Part shown: positions 49,708-57,419 of the stretch, piece by piece
How positions within the stretch are numbered: the first letter of the stretch is position 1
How the letters are laid out: the number at the start of each line of letters is the position of its first letter
IMG/VR virus record: IMGVR_UViG_3300045116_000451
Location: 31,654 to 95,653 of that record
DNA length: 64,000 bases
Strand: one strand, 5' to 3'
Origin: a virus
Program-made: the position numbers and the translations under genes
The notes under the pieces: generated by a model
What the model was told of the DNA's origin: nothing
The model's input: the letters and a program-made list of their open reading frames with translations, nothing else
Database searches by the model: none

Positions 49708-50110
49708 GTCGCGGCTCCTTGCCCGCCGCGATGGGGTTGTGAGCCCGTACGGGCCGGCTCGGAGCGTCCGAGGTCGGCCCCGGTCGCGGCTTCTTCCCCG
49801 CCGCGATGGGGTTGCGAGATCTCGGGCAGGCTGCCGTGCTCGTGCGAGCCATCGACGTCGCGGCTTCTTCCCCGCCGCGATGGGGTTGCAAGCCGGAGGC
49901 GGCGGATCGGGTGGCCTCCGGCCGACGCGGGTCGCGGCTTCTTCCCCGCCGCGATGGGGTTGCAAGGATCTGCCTCCTGTTCAGGGCACGGGGAGAGATC
50001 CAGGTCGCGGCTTCTTCCCCGCCGCGATGGGGTTGCAAGGCCCAGCGGAGGACCGCCACCGCCATCTCGACCACGTCGCGGCTTCTTCCCCGCCGCGATG
50101 GGGTTGCAAG
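49708..50110 (-). CRISPR. CRISPR array 2: 6 repeats of 36 bp, 5 spacers, next to cas12
   Basis: Repeats start at 49708, 49783, 49857, 49931, 50004 and 50075 with spacers of 35-39 bp. In the - strand sense the consensus begins CTTGCAACCCC, continues ATCGCGGCGGGG and ends AAGAAGCCGCGAC, clearly related to array 1. The four repeats nearest cas12 are identical; the two farthest are altered. The array begins 12 bp after the cas12 stop with no room for a leader, so the crRNA precursor is probably part of the cas12 transcript. No anti-repeat was found beside it. Confidence 0.97.
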
Positions 50111-50122
50111 GGGTCTCGCAGA

Positions 50123-52036
50123 TCATGAGGCTTTCCGCCACTTCCGGCGCGGCGTTGCGAGCGCTTCCTGTTCCTGCTGCCTTTCGAGTCGCCTTCGCGC
50201 CGCGCGCTTGAACCGCGACTCTCCCTTCCGCACGTCTTCGCTCGCTTTCTTGCGCTTGCGAGTGGTCCCTGGCTCCGGCGCGCCGCTGAGGTGCTCGCGC
50301 ACCAAGTTGCGGGCGGCGTTCTCGTCTTGGTCCCACGTCTCCCCACACACCGTGCACGTGTGCACGAGCACGTTCGCAGCGTCGAACGCCTGCTCCGCGC
50401 CGCACGCATGGCAGTTCTGCGTGGTGCCCGCGACCGGCCGAAGCGAGACAGCACCGGTGCGTTTGAACGCGTTCATCACCTTGATCCTGAAGTCCCCCGT
50501 CGCGACGAGCTGCCGGTTCGATCGGGCGACCTCGTTCTCGGCCTCGGGGGCCTCGGGCGGCTGCCGTCGCGCGAACTCGCGCAGGTCCATCGCGGGCACA
50601 TCAGTGCCGTCGTCGTCCTCGAGCACGACCGTCTCGTAGGCGCGCGACAGCTCGGCCGCAACCTGCTCGAAGAGCTTGTCGCGCTGGTGCAGCGCGCGCC
50701 GTCGCTGAGAGGCTTCCCGGCGCCAGATCCACCGGTCCGCGTACCACCAGTTCTCGGCCGCTGCGAACGCCTGCTCGTCGCCGGGCCAACGCCGCTCGCG
50801 CCAGACGCGCCCGACAAATGCAGAGAGGCGCCCCGGCGAGCGCCACTTCGGCAGCGTCTCGATCGCCTCGGCGAACCATGGCGGCACCTCGAGCCCTTCG
50901 AGGCGCCCGAGCAGCGCTGCCCGCGCCTCGTTGAACGTCTGGTCTCGGTCAGCCTTGAATCGCTCCGCGCGTCGCAGGCAGGCCACGAGGAGCGCGGGCA
51001 CGCGCACTTCCCCATGGCGCCCGTCTTGCCCGTACCAGTAGCCAATCCGCACGTCGTGCGGGTAGCCGTCCACAGGCTCGGCGGCCTCGAGCTGCCGCCA
51101 GCCGATGTCCACGCCGACGCACAGGCCCGAGCCCTGCGCCCGAGGCGGGCGCTTCACGTCGGTCGTGTCCACGGTCAGAAGCAGCCGCCAGACGTCGCGG
51201 GGGCCGACCCTGTCGCACTTGACCGCAGCCCACTTGATCACGCCAGCCGGAGGCAGCTCGCGGTGCAGCAGCGCGGGCCAGGCTCCAAAGATCGGCTTGC
51301 GGTCCTGGGTCTGCACGCACATGCGAAGCGTGGACCGCGCCAGGGACCTGCGACCGCGCCCCGGCGCCTGCGCTGCATTGGTGCGCACGTAGGCTCGCTC
51401 GTCGGGACGCGCTAGCATCACGCGCGTGTTGGGCTGGAATACCTTGGAAACGGGTAGGCCGTTCTGGAGCTGTACGGCGATCTTCCCGCCACCCGTCCAC
51501 TCGTGGACGCGCGCTGGGTCGCGGGGAGCAGCCCCTTCGTAGAGCGGCGTCTTTCGTGCCGCATCGTCCGCCTGCTCGACCAGCAGGTAGGTGCCCCAGT
51601 ACACGCCGCACTCCGCGCGCAGTTCGAGCCGGATCCCGTGCGCGCGCTCGTTGACGGCTGCGAGTTCTGCGGCCATCGCCTCCTCAGCGCGCTTGGTCGC
51701 CGTTCGGAACTCGGTTAGCGCAACGCGTTCGGCTGCCCGAGCGCTCGTCACGGCGTCGGTGAGCGCCTGGTCGGGATTGCGCTCGCCCGTTTCGATGCGC
51801 GCCGCCTTGAGCGCCTCCAGGGCGCTGCAAACCACCTCGCCCGCAGCGGTGGCCGATGCGAGCGCAGCAGCGAACGGTTCGTGTTTGGCGAGCACGGCGC
51901 GGTACATCTCGCGGCGGCCACGCTCCAGGCGCGCCAACTCGCGTCTGTACTGGTGCGCGACCCGCATCTGGTCCAGAACGAGATCGGAATGCTCGAATGG
52001 CCTACCGAGGCCGTACTGGTACACGCATGTGCTCAT
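50123..52036 (-). CDS. cas12: Compact type V CRISPR effector (Cas12/TnpB-like), 637 aa
   Basis: ATG 52036 is preferred over 52048 because GGAGGTAGCT stands directly before it. Residues 25-140 are helical coiled coil, followed by a beta-containing recognition region. The split RuvC is intact: Asp310 (LCVGVDIGWRQ), Glu473 (YETVVLEDDDG) and Asp569/Asp571 (WDQDENAARN). A target-nucleic-acid-binding zinc ribbon (Cys542, 545, 561, 564: CHACG, CTVCG) lies between the last two motifs. A basic tail of ~60 residues ends the protein. It is shorter than Cas12a/b and near Cas12m, Cas12f or CasPhi size. The subtype cannot be assigned by eye. RuvC residues suggest DNA cleavage, unlike binding-only variants. 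No cas1, cas2 or cas4 nearby. Confidence 0.9.
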   Translation of the reverse strand: MSTCVYQYGLGRPFEHSDLVLDQMRVAHQYRRELARLERGRREMYRAVLAKHEPFAAALASATAAGEVVCSALEALKAARIETGERNPDQALTDAVTSARAAERVALTEFRTATKRAEEAMAAELAAVNERAHGIRLELRAECGVYWGTYLLVEQADDAARKTPLYEGAAPRDPARVHEWTGGGKIAVQLQNGLPVSKVFQPNTRVMLARPDERAYVRTNAAQAPGRGRRSLARSTLRMCVQTQDRKPIFGAWPALLHRELPPAGVIKWAAVKCDRVGPRDVWRLLLTVDTTDVKRPPRAQGSGLCVGVDIGWRQLEAAEPVDGYPHDVRIGYWYGQDGRHGEVRVPALLVACLRRAERFKADRDQTFNEARAALLGRLEGLEVPPWFAEAIETLPKWRSPGRLSAFVGRVWRERRWPGDEQAFAAAENWWYADRWIWRREASQRRRALHQRDKLFEQVAAELSRAYETVVLEDDDGTDVPAMDLREFARRQPPEAPEAENEVARSNRQLVATGDFRIKVMNAFKRTGAVSLRPVAGTTQNCHACGAEQAFDAANVLVHTCTVCGETWDQDENAARNLVREHLSGAPEPGTTRKRKKASEDVRKGESRFKRAARRRLERQQEQEALATPRRKWRKAS

Positions 52037-52072
52037 AGCTACCTCCATTCGAATTTCGACTTGCCGTCTGGC

Positions 52073-52282
52073 TCACGTCTTCTCCCTGCGCGGGCACTCC
52101 ATCGTCGCCGCCTCGCCCCGCACCTCGCCGTCGATGCGGCGCCACTCGACCCGGGCCGAGCACCGGCGGCACACGCCCCAGACGCCGGCGGAGTCGCACC
52201 AGGTCAGCATGACGTGCCCGTGTCGGGCGCAGGCGTCGAGCGCGGCCTTGGCGGGGACGGGAAGGTCGTGGGCGGGTCTCAT
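52073..52282 (-). CDS. Small zinc-binding protein, 69 aa
   Basis: ATG 52282 overlaps the upstream stop. CARHGHVMLTWC and VCRRCSARVEW give two Cys/His pairs and a likely zinc ribbon; the C-terminus is charged and ends in CPRREKT. It lies 36 bp upstream of cas12 and is probably co-transcribed with it. Confidence 0.6.
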   Translation of the reverse strand: MRPAHDLPVPAKAALDACARHGHVMLTWCDSAGVWGVCRRCSARVEWRRIDGEVRGEAATMECPRREKT

Positions 52283-52503
52283 TGCCCGTCCGTCTTCCCG
52301 TTCTTCAGCCACTCGACGAACGCAGCCTCGCAGTCGTGGCAGAGGTCGTAGGTGGCAGTGCCGACCGGCTCCGCGCAATTGCCGCGTCTAGGCCACCAAC
52401 TGTGGGTGATCTTGCCCCCACGCGAGTCTAACGCGCTGGACGAGCCATGCGACGCGCCTTCTGCTCCACACCTGTCGCACACCAATACACTACGCAAGCT
52501 CAT
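52279..52503 (-). CDS. Zinc-ribbon protein, 74 aa (paralogue A)
   Basis: CDRCGAEG near the N-terminus and YDLCHDCEAAFVEWL near the C-terminus form a four-Cys site. The next gene has the same design, so the two are a tandem duplication. A nucleic-acid or protein adaptor role is plausible; no name. Confidence 0.65.
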   Translation of the reverse strand: MSLRSVLVCDRCGAEGASHGSSSALDSRGGKITHSWWPRRGNCAEPVGTATYDLCHDCEAAFVEWLKNGKTDGQ

Positions 52504-52733
52504 CTGTCAGTCTCCTTCGCTCTCCGAATCCACTCGCCGAACGCAGCCTCACAGTCCTGGCAAAGGTCGTAATCCACCGTGCCACCGCCGACGGCACCGT
52601 CGTAAGCGCGCCCCCAGACCTCAGCGTTGCGAACATGCCGACCGCCACGTGCGAACGCGCCCGATCGGTACTTCACGCCCTCCGCGCCGCACCGGTCACA
52701 CACCATCACGTCCACGGTCTTTCGTGTGCTCAT
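52500..52733 (-). CDS. Zinc-ribbon protein, 77 aa (paralogue B)
   Basis: CDRCGAEG and YDLCQDCEAAFGEWI align with paralogue A; the segment between differs. Starts and stops overlap neighbours by ATGA. Four Cys conserved. Part of the long coupled operon that ends at cas12. Confidence 0.65.
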   Translation of the reverse strand: MSTRKTVDVMVCDRCGAEGVKYRSGAFARGGRHVRNAEVWGRAYDGAVGGGTVDYDLCQDCEAAFGEWIRRAKETDR

Positions 52734-52873
52734 CGTTCATCCTCCTTCGCTCTCCGAATCCACTCCCGAGCCCGCAGGATCGAGAGGCAGAGTTCCTCGG
52801 CGATGTATCTTGTGCCGCGACCCTCGGCGAGCATGCGCTTGACGGGGCCCGAAGTGACCGGCGCTGGGATCAT
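52730..52873 (-). CDS. 47-aa helix-turn-helix-like microprotein
   Basis: ATG 52873 to TGA 52730, overlapping the next ATG by ATGA. The segment EGRGTRYIAEELCLSILRAR, then EWIRRAKE, reads like a small helix-turn-helix of the sigma/LuxR C-terminal kind. Its exact fit between two coupled genes supports it. It could be a regulator of the operon. Confidence 0.55.
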   Translation of the reverse strand: MIPAPVTSGPVKRMLAEGRGTRYIAEELCLSILRAREWIRRAKEDER

Positions 52874-53259
52874 AGGGTAGCCGTCCGCTCACATACGTCC
52901 ACCACAAACCGCAGCGCCATTGCGGCGACCTGAATCGCCTCCTGACGCATGCGGGCGATGTTGGCCTCATCGCGGTGACACCGCACTTCCGACCACAGCT
53001 CCTCGACTTCCTCCAGAAGTATCGCATAGCCCTCGTGGGCTGAGCGGAACGGGGGGAACTTGTCCTGCGCGCGTTTCAGTTCTGCCGCGGCGTCGGCTAC
53101 TGCTGCCCCCATGACCGTCAGATCGCGAGCACGGGCGAGCAGGTCCGAGAGGCGCTGGGCGCACACGGGTACCATGTCACAGCACGCGTGCTCGTGTTCG
53201 CAGTAGTGGTCTACCAAAGCCAGTCTGAAGTAAGGGAGCAGCGTGTCAATCGTCGTCAT
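52870..53259 (-). CDS. MazG-like nucleotide pyrophosphohydrolase candidate, 129 aa
   Basis: The second half carries HEGYAILLEEVEELWSEV, then EAIQVAAMALRFVVD. This corresponds to the E-E-x-x-E and E-x-x-x metal-binding helices of all-alpha NTP pyrophosphohydrolases common in phages. Such enzymes hydrolyse (d)NTPs to monophosphates and may shape the nucleotide pool or remove alarmones. The N-terminus has a Cys/His-rich stretch (HYCEHEHACCDMVPVC). ATG overlaps the upstream TAA (TAATG). Confidence 0.65.
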   Translation of the reverse strand: MTTIDTLLPYFRLALVDHYCEHEHACCDMVPVCAQRLSDLLARARDLTVMGAAVADAAAELKRAQDKFPPFRSAHEGYAILLEEVEELWSEVRCHRDEANIARMRQEAIQVAAMALRFVVDVCERTATL

Positions 53260-53444
53260 TACGGAGCCCTCCTGTGTGGAAGAATGGGCATCTGCCCTTT
53301 CGTTGGCGCGGACAGCACAATTTCTGCTCTCGTTGATGGTAGTACCAGTAGTCTTGCGTCTCCCCCAGGTCGTCGTACGAATCGCACTTCCGTCAGCAAC
53401 TCGGCAATGCGGAGCACGCGGAAGGCGTCAAGAGGGTCGGTCAT
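53259..53444 (-). CDS. Hypothetical protein, 61 aa
   Basis: ATG 53444 overlaps the TGA of the 53441 gene; a longer frame has no better start. A helix (DPLDAFRVLRIAELLTEV) precedes short strands. No family. Confidence 0.5.
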   Translation of the reverse strand: MTDPLDAFRVLRIAELLTEVRFVRRPGGDARLLVLPSTRAEIVLSAPTKGQMPILPHRRAP

Positions 53445-53833
53445 GGCTTCGCCCCCCATCGCTGGCACGCGTCGTCCCACCATCGGGCCTGCGTGGTGTG
53501 CGGGCAGCGCCCTCCGCCAAGCCCCTCGTGCACCCACTTCGCGCACGTCTCGCAGCGGTGCTGCTCACGTGCGATGCGGGCGGCGAAACGGGCGACGGCG
53601 ACGGAGATGACTGCCTCGCGCACACCGGCCGGTGCGCGATTGAGCTTGCCCTCGTACACCACCGCCAGGCGATTGTGCGCGACCAGGACGCACGTTCGCG
53701 GGTCGGCCGTTGCATTCGCGTCCCGCGCGAGCAGCGCGAGCCACGAGTGGGCTCCGCGCGAATGCCCGCAATCCGAGCAGTCGTCGGGGCCGTCCGGCGC
53801 GTCGAGCCAGGCGAGGAGCGTGTCGAGCGTCAT
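53441..53833 (-). CDS. Two-zinc-site protein, 130 aa
   Basis: An N-terminal CSDCGHSRGAHSW and a C-terminal HRCETCAKWVHEGL...CPH are separated by a helical middle. The first motif (C-x2-C-x4-5-H) recurs in the 57960 gene (CSTCGH). Probable zinc-binding accessory protein; function unknown. Confidence 0.6.
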   Translation of the reverse strand: MTLDTLLAWLDAPDGPDDCSDCGHSRGAHSWLALLARDANATADPRTCVLVAHNRLAVVYEGKLNRAPAGVREAVISVAVARFAARIAREQHRCETCAKWVHEGLGGGRCPHTTQARWWDDACQRWGAKP

Positions 53834-54393
53834 GTCGTGCTCCTGTACGCCCGGATGGCCTCGATGAGGCGTCCCCGCGCAGCCATGCTGGCGCCCCGCT
53901 TCGACCTAGGGAAGGCGTACACGTCGTCGAGCCACGCGCACGCCGCCTCGACTACGGGGAGCAGGTGCTCGATCTGAGTGCAGACCTCCGCGCTCTCCTT
54001 TCGCAGCCATTTCAGCGTGTTGCCAGCGTCTGGCCAGAGATCCAGAAGATCCTTCGTGGTATCCTCCGGGTCGAGATAGCGCACTCGCTTCCCTTGTCGG
54101 CCTGCGATTGCAATCTCTGCCTGCACGCCAGTCGATTCCTCCCACCCATCGAGCATCAGCACCCAGACCTCGGTGCACGCGGTAATGAGCGCCTCGTCGT
54201 ACGCGGACCAGAAGTCCCAACCTTTCGGCAGGTCGCCAGCGATGGCAATCGGGTGCGTGTGGGCGATAGGCGACAGGATTCCGTACCCAGCGCGCATGAG
54301 GGTTGCGGCAGTAGCGCACACGTCGCGGAAACGCTGCTCACGCACGGCGGGGTCTGGATGCGAGTAGGGGCTTGCGAGGTAGACTAGGAGCAT
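53830..54393 (-). CDS. DUF1937 nucleoside 2-deoxyribosyltransferase-like protein, 187 aa
   Basis: YLASPYSHPD at the N-terminus, AHTHPIA, DFWSAYD and a C-terminal STGVQAEIAIAGRQGK are the marks of DUF1937, a phage family with the nucleoside deoxyribosyltransferase fold. It may act on nucleosides or ADP-ribose-like molecules. About 70 extra C-terminal helical residues follow the domain. ATG 54393 overlaps the upstream gene. Confidence 0.7.
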   Translation of the reverse strand: MLLVYLASPYSHPDPAVREQRFRDVCATAATLMRAGYGILSPIAHTHPIAIAGDLPKGWDFWSAYDEALITACTEVWVLMLDGWEESTGVQAEIAIAGRQGKRVRYLDPEDTTKDLLDLWPDAGNTLKWLRKESAEVCTQIEHLLPVVEAACAWLDDVYAFPRSKRGASMAARGRLIEAIRAYRSTT

Positions 54394-55244
54394 CCCCCGC
54401 CCCCTCCTCGAAAGACCCTCTGCAACTCGGCCGGCATCTGTTGCACGAGCGGCGTGCGCTTGGTCTTGTGCCAGCAGGGCACGCCCGCGCGCCGGCACTG
54501 CTCCACGATGTCGGCGATCCACGCTGGATCGCACGGCCTCGCCCCCGGCCCGTTCTCGGCACCGACCACGACCCAATCGATGCCGCGCAGGTCGAGGTCC
54601 GGGATCGGCCCGAGCAGCGGCTCCAGCGAGAGCCAGCGGTGGTAGGCGGGGATGCGCTGGAGCGCTGGAATCCGCTCGGCGGCTCGCGTGACATCTTCGA
54701 CCGTCACGCCGAGCCAGATGTTTCTGGCAGGCCAGCTCCGCGAGGTCGCGGGTTGCGGCAGCGCGCACCCTTGCCGGAGTGCCGCCGCTCTCAGGACATG
54801 CCATCGTCGCCAGTCCGTCGGATCCAGCGGGAACATGGTGCGGCACCTATCGGCCTGAGCCTCAAGCCACTGAAACCACGCCTGCGCGAGTGCCGGGCGC
54901 TTGGTGCATACCAGGAACCGCTGCGCTGGCGCGACGGCCATCACGGCGAAGATTGTCGCGATCTCGACGTCCGACATCAGAGGCAGGAACAAGTCCGACA
55001 TGAGGCATGCGAACACGACCTTAGGCTTACGCCACCGCAGCGGTGCACTCAGCCGCTCTCTCAGGAAGCGAGCTGTACCCGTCCACCGGCCATCGCGCAC
55101 GATGCCGTCGTACTCCGGCAGGTGCGCGAGCCGGGTCGAGGCCAGGCGCTCGGCCCAGCAGTGATCGCATCCAGGCGACGCGTGCGAGCAGCCGACGATG
55201 GGATTCCACGAGACGTCCCAATAGCGGTCAGTCGTCGTCGTCAT
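54384..55244 (-). CDS. DUF5131 (phage Gp37/Gp68) family protein, 286 aa
   Basis: WNPIVGCSHASPGCDHCWAE (Cys19, Cys26, Cys29), FVCTKRP-like FLVCTKRPALA, NIWLGVTVE and LSLEPLLGPI, then WVVVGAENGPGARP are the full diagnostic set of this family. Its three-Cys motif and barrel-like pattern suggest a radical-SAM-related or iron-sulfur enzyme of unknown substrate, common in phages and actinobacterial elements. It overlaps the upstream gene by 17 bp. Confidence 0.8.
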   Translation of the reverse strand: MTTTTDRYWDVSWNPIVGCSHASPGCDHCWAERLASTRLAHLPEYDGIVRDGRWTGTARFLRERLSAPLRWRKPKVVFACLMSDLFLPLMSDVEIATIFAVMAVAPAQRFLVCTKRPALAQAWFQWLEAQADRCRTMFPLDPTDWRRWHVLRAAALRQGCALPQPATSRSWPARNIWLGVTVEDVTRAAERIPALQRIPAYHRWLSLEPLLGPIPDLDLRGIDWVVVGAENGPGARPCDPAWIADIVEQCRRAGVPCWHKTKRTPLVQQMPAELQRVFRGGGGGCS

Positions 55245-55536
55245 CCGGCACCTCCCGGTAGTCGAACCCAAGGCAATCGAACAGCGTGGAGACCAGCGTC
55301 CCGAACAAGAACCCGCGGGGGCAGTAGTGGTCTCGGATGGCAACGCACGGCGCGCACGTACGGTGGTAGTTCCAGGTGCCCTCCCAGCAGCCCGACACGT
55401 ACTCGTACCGGATGCCTGGAACGATCTCCGCGCCGCATTCCCCGCAGGAATGCACCTGGCGCGCCGTGCGCCAAGTCGCCTGGTAGACCGATGGCGGGTC
55501 GTAGTCCGTGACGGAGCAGTCGCAGATGGAGGTCAT
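55228..55536 (-). CDS. Cys-rich hypothetical protein, 102 aa
   Basis: CDCSV, HSCGECGAEI and TCAPCVAIRDHYC give a probable zinc ribbon with a YEYVSGCWEGTWNYHRTC middle, like small phage proteins that resemble HNH or McrA-type folds but lack His-Asn-His. Acidic C-terminus. Coupled to its neighbours. Confidence 0.6.
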   Translation of the reverse strand: MTSICDCSVTDYDPPSVYQATWRTARQVHSCGECGAEIVPGIRYEYVSGCWEGTWNYHRTCAPCVAIRDHYCPRGFLFGTLVSTLFDCLGFDYREVPDDDDD

Positions 55537-55799
55537 GGTGTCACCCTGTGCCGCTTGCTGCGGCGACGCGCCGCCTTGCGCATGAACGGTTCAATCTCCG
55601 TGGAAAACACGGAGAACGACTTGCCGACGTGTGGGCACAGGTATGAATTGCCATGGCGGTCGATGCGCGGGTGGACAAACGCGCCCGGGCGCGTGGCGGG
55701 TTCGAGGTCTACCATGGCCACGTGGCACGTGCGGCACATCGCCTTGCGGCGGTGGGTCGAGAAGTACGGCCAGAGCGGGAAGTCGCGAAGCGCGTTCAC
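55533..55799 (-). CDS. Hypothetical Cys/His protein, 88 aa
   Basis: MCRTCHVAM and YLCPHVG form a possible metal site, followed by a basic C-terminus (RKAARRRSKRHR). No family. ATG overlaps the stop of the upstream gene. Confidence 0.55.
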   Translation of the reverse strand: MNALRDFPLWPYFSTHRRKAMCRTCHVAMVDLEPATRPGAFVHPRIDRHGNSYLCPHVGKSFSVFSTEIEPFMRKAARRRSKRHRVTP

Positions 55800-56182
55800 G
55801 CTGGCACCTCATCCGCTTTCGGGAAGTACGTTACCACGTATTGCAGCGACGCATCGACGATGACAATCGGCACCAAGGGCGGCGTGAGCACGTCGAACCA
55901 GTCTCCCAGCGCAGTCCTAGTCAGGTCCGAGCCCCGCGGTTCAACGAACACGTAATGCGTCGAGCAGAGAAAGGACACCCGCCCGTACTGCCGTCCCTGC
56001 GCTTCGAGTTGCGCGGCGTACGCCGTGCCCTTCTGGACGACGAATACGACGTCCGTTGTGCCCGCAGCGCGGACAGCCTCGTCCACGTAAGGCTGGCAGG
56101 CGTCGAGAATCGGCTGCGTGATCGCCGTCAGGGCGGCGCTGTCAGCCAAGTAGTCGTCGACATCAGGGCACGAAGCGCTCAT
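55796..56182 (-). CDS. Hypothetical protein, 128 aa
   Basis: A helical N-terminus is followed by alternating strands (TTDVVFVVQKGTAYA, VSFLCSTHYVFVE, VPIVIVDASLQYVVTYF). No signature. A 39-bp gap to the next gene breaks the otherwise continuous overlaps of the operon. Confidence 0.6.
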   Translation of the reverse strand: MSASCPDVDDYLADSAALTAITQPILDACQPYVDEAVRAAGTTDVVFVVQKGTAYAAQLEAQGRQYGRVSFLCSTHYVFVEPRGSDLTRTALGDWFDVLTPPLVPIVIVDASLQYVVTYFPKADEVPA

Positions 56183-56221
56183 CTCGTCGCCTCCCGGGCC
56201 ATGACGTTGATAGCGTCCCTT

Positions 56222-56788
56222 TCATTCGCACGACGACGCCTCCGGCTTGAGCGCGCGGATGGCACGGGCACACGCTTGAAGCGGGTGCTCTATCCGGTCG
56301 CTTGGCGCCACCTCACCACTCAACGCATCCGCCTTCTCGCCCAACACATCCGACGCCTCCAGTAGAACATCTCCTCCGTAGTCACAAAGATCGAGCATGC
56401 TCTCGACCATGGCAGCACAACGGGCCTTCGCTTCGGCGAACCCCTCGGCTCGGGCATCATCCTGGGTTGCAGCGACGACCTTTGGGCTGCACATGGCCGG
56501 ATTGTTCGCCGCGACGATGGCGGCCAGGTCCCTCGTCAGCTCGTCAAGTCGCCGCTGCACAATGGCGAGCGCCTCCGCCTTCGCTCCGTCCGCGTCGTGG
56601 CAGGTCAGAGGACGGGGGGCTCCGAAGAGCGCAGGGCAGGCAAACATCCAAGATGCATACTTGCCAAACCGACGAACCACCACGATGCGCAAGCGGCCTT
56701 GCTCTGCGACCCATTGGAACGGCTCGCGCTTCGCGTCCCACGACGCGTATTCAGTTGCGTCCACCCACCTTCCGTTCGCCTCGCTCAC
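56222..56788 (-). CDS. Hypothetical protein, 188 aa
   Basis: GTG 56788 overlaps the upstream TGA (GTGA). A beta part with Trp/Phe (WVAEQGRLRIVVVRRFGKY) is followed by long helices (KAEALAIVQRRLDELTRDLA). No family recognised. Confidence 0.6.
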   Translation of the reverse strand: MSEANGRWVDATEYASWDAKREPFQWVAEQGRLRIVVVRRFGKYASWMFACPALFGAPRPLTCHDADGAKAEALAIVQRRLDELTRDLAAIVAANNPAMCSPKVVAATQDDARAEGFAEAKARCAAMVESMLDLCDYGGDVLLEASDVLGEKADALSGEVAPSDRIEHPLQACARAIRALKPEASSCE

Positions 56789-56910
56789 CTCGCACCTCGC
56801 TTCCTCGGCTGCCTCAGCGACGCTCGCCACATCTCCGCGACACGAGCGGCGCACTCCGCGCACCCGAAGTACACGGTGACATCGCGGCTGGTGCTCGACT
56901 CGGGCTTCAT
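56785..56910 (-). CDS. 41-aa microprotein with CxxC
   Basis: ATG 56910 (MKPESSTSRDVTVYFGC) runs to TGA 56785 and overlaps both neighbours. A single CAEC and a basic tail (RQPRKRGAR) are its only features. Position supports it as a gene. Confidence 0.5.
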   Translation of the reverse strand: MKPESSTSRDVTVYFGCAECAARVAEMWRASLRQPRKRGAR

Positions 56911-57209
56911 CGGCCGCCTTCCTTCCCATACGCCGCGATGAGCGCATCGACCTCCTGCGAGTACTGTGCGATCGTGTCCCGGCACGCCTTGAGCGCCTCG
57001 GCCTTCGCCTCGCGGATGTCAGTGGCTAGGAGTTCACTATCCACGATGTTGAGCGCGTAGGCCGAGACGTACCACCGACCCGGGCAGTCTCGCTGTCGAT
57101 GCACGAGGATGCGAAGACATTTATCCGACGCAGCCCACGAGCGCGGCGTCCTGTCGCGGTCATCTCGGCAGTAGGTGGTTACGTCGGTCCAGACGGGGTT
57201 GGTTGTCAT
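56907..57209 (-). CDS. Hypothetical protein, 100 aa
   Basis: Strands with aromatic residues (CLRILVHRQRDCPGRWYVSA) precede a C-terminal helix (KAEALKACRDTIAQYSQEVD). The fold pattern resembles the 56222 protein (strands, then a KAEAL helix), so the two may be distant paralogues. No family. Confidence 0.6.
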   Translation of the reverse strand: MTTNPVWTDVTTYCRDDRDRTPRSWAASDKCLRILVHRQRDCPGRWYVSAYALNIVDSELLATDIREAKAEALKACRDTIAQYSQEVDALIAAYGKEGGR

Positions 57210-57224
57210 CGGTCACCTCCTCGC

Positions 57225-57419
57225 TCAACACTCTACGACGCACGCAGTTGCGCTACAAGCTCCCGCGCGGCTCTTGGCATGCGTGTGCTCGTCGTACGGC
57301 GGGTCCGTGATGACATGGTCCACGCACCGCTCGGGCAGCGTCGGCAACACCTCGCGGCAGTCGGCGCACACCACGCACCAGCGCGCTTCACCAGCTAGGA
57401 CGGCGGCGGGCGAGGTCAT
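57225..57419 (-). pseudogene. N-terminal fragment of a DNA methyltransferase
   Basis: Only 64 residues remain: CVVCADCREVLPTLPE, then VDHVITDPPYDEH, i.e. the start of a phage-type adenine/cytosine-N4 methyltransferase with its DPPY catalytic motif (39-42). The frame then ends in unrelated Cys/Ala-rich sequence where ~150 more residues with the AdoMet site would be expected. It is probably a deletion remnant. The start still overlaps the upstream stop. Confidence 0.65.

Noticed and set aside
49691-50405. Long open frames through array 2 on both strands
   Set aside because: They are produced by the 36-bp repeats, whose length is a multiple of three, and by chance open spacers; not genes.
43226-52072. 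Cas1, Cas2 or Cas4 genes near the arrays
   Set aside because: Every gene between and around the arrays was read and none has adaptation-protein features.
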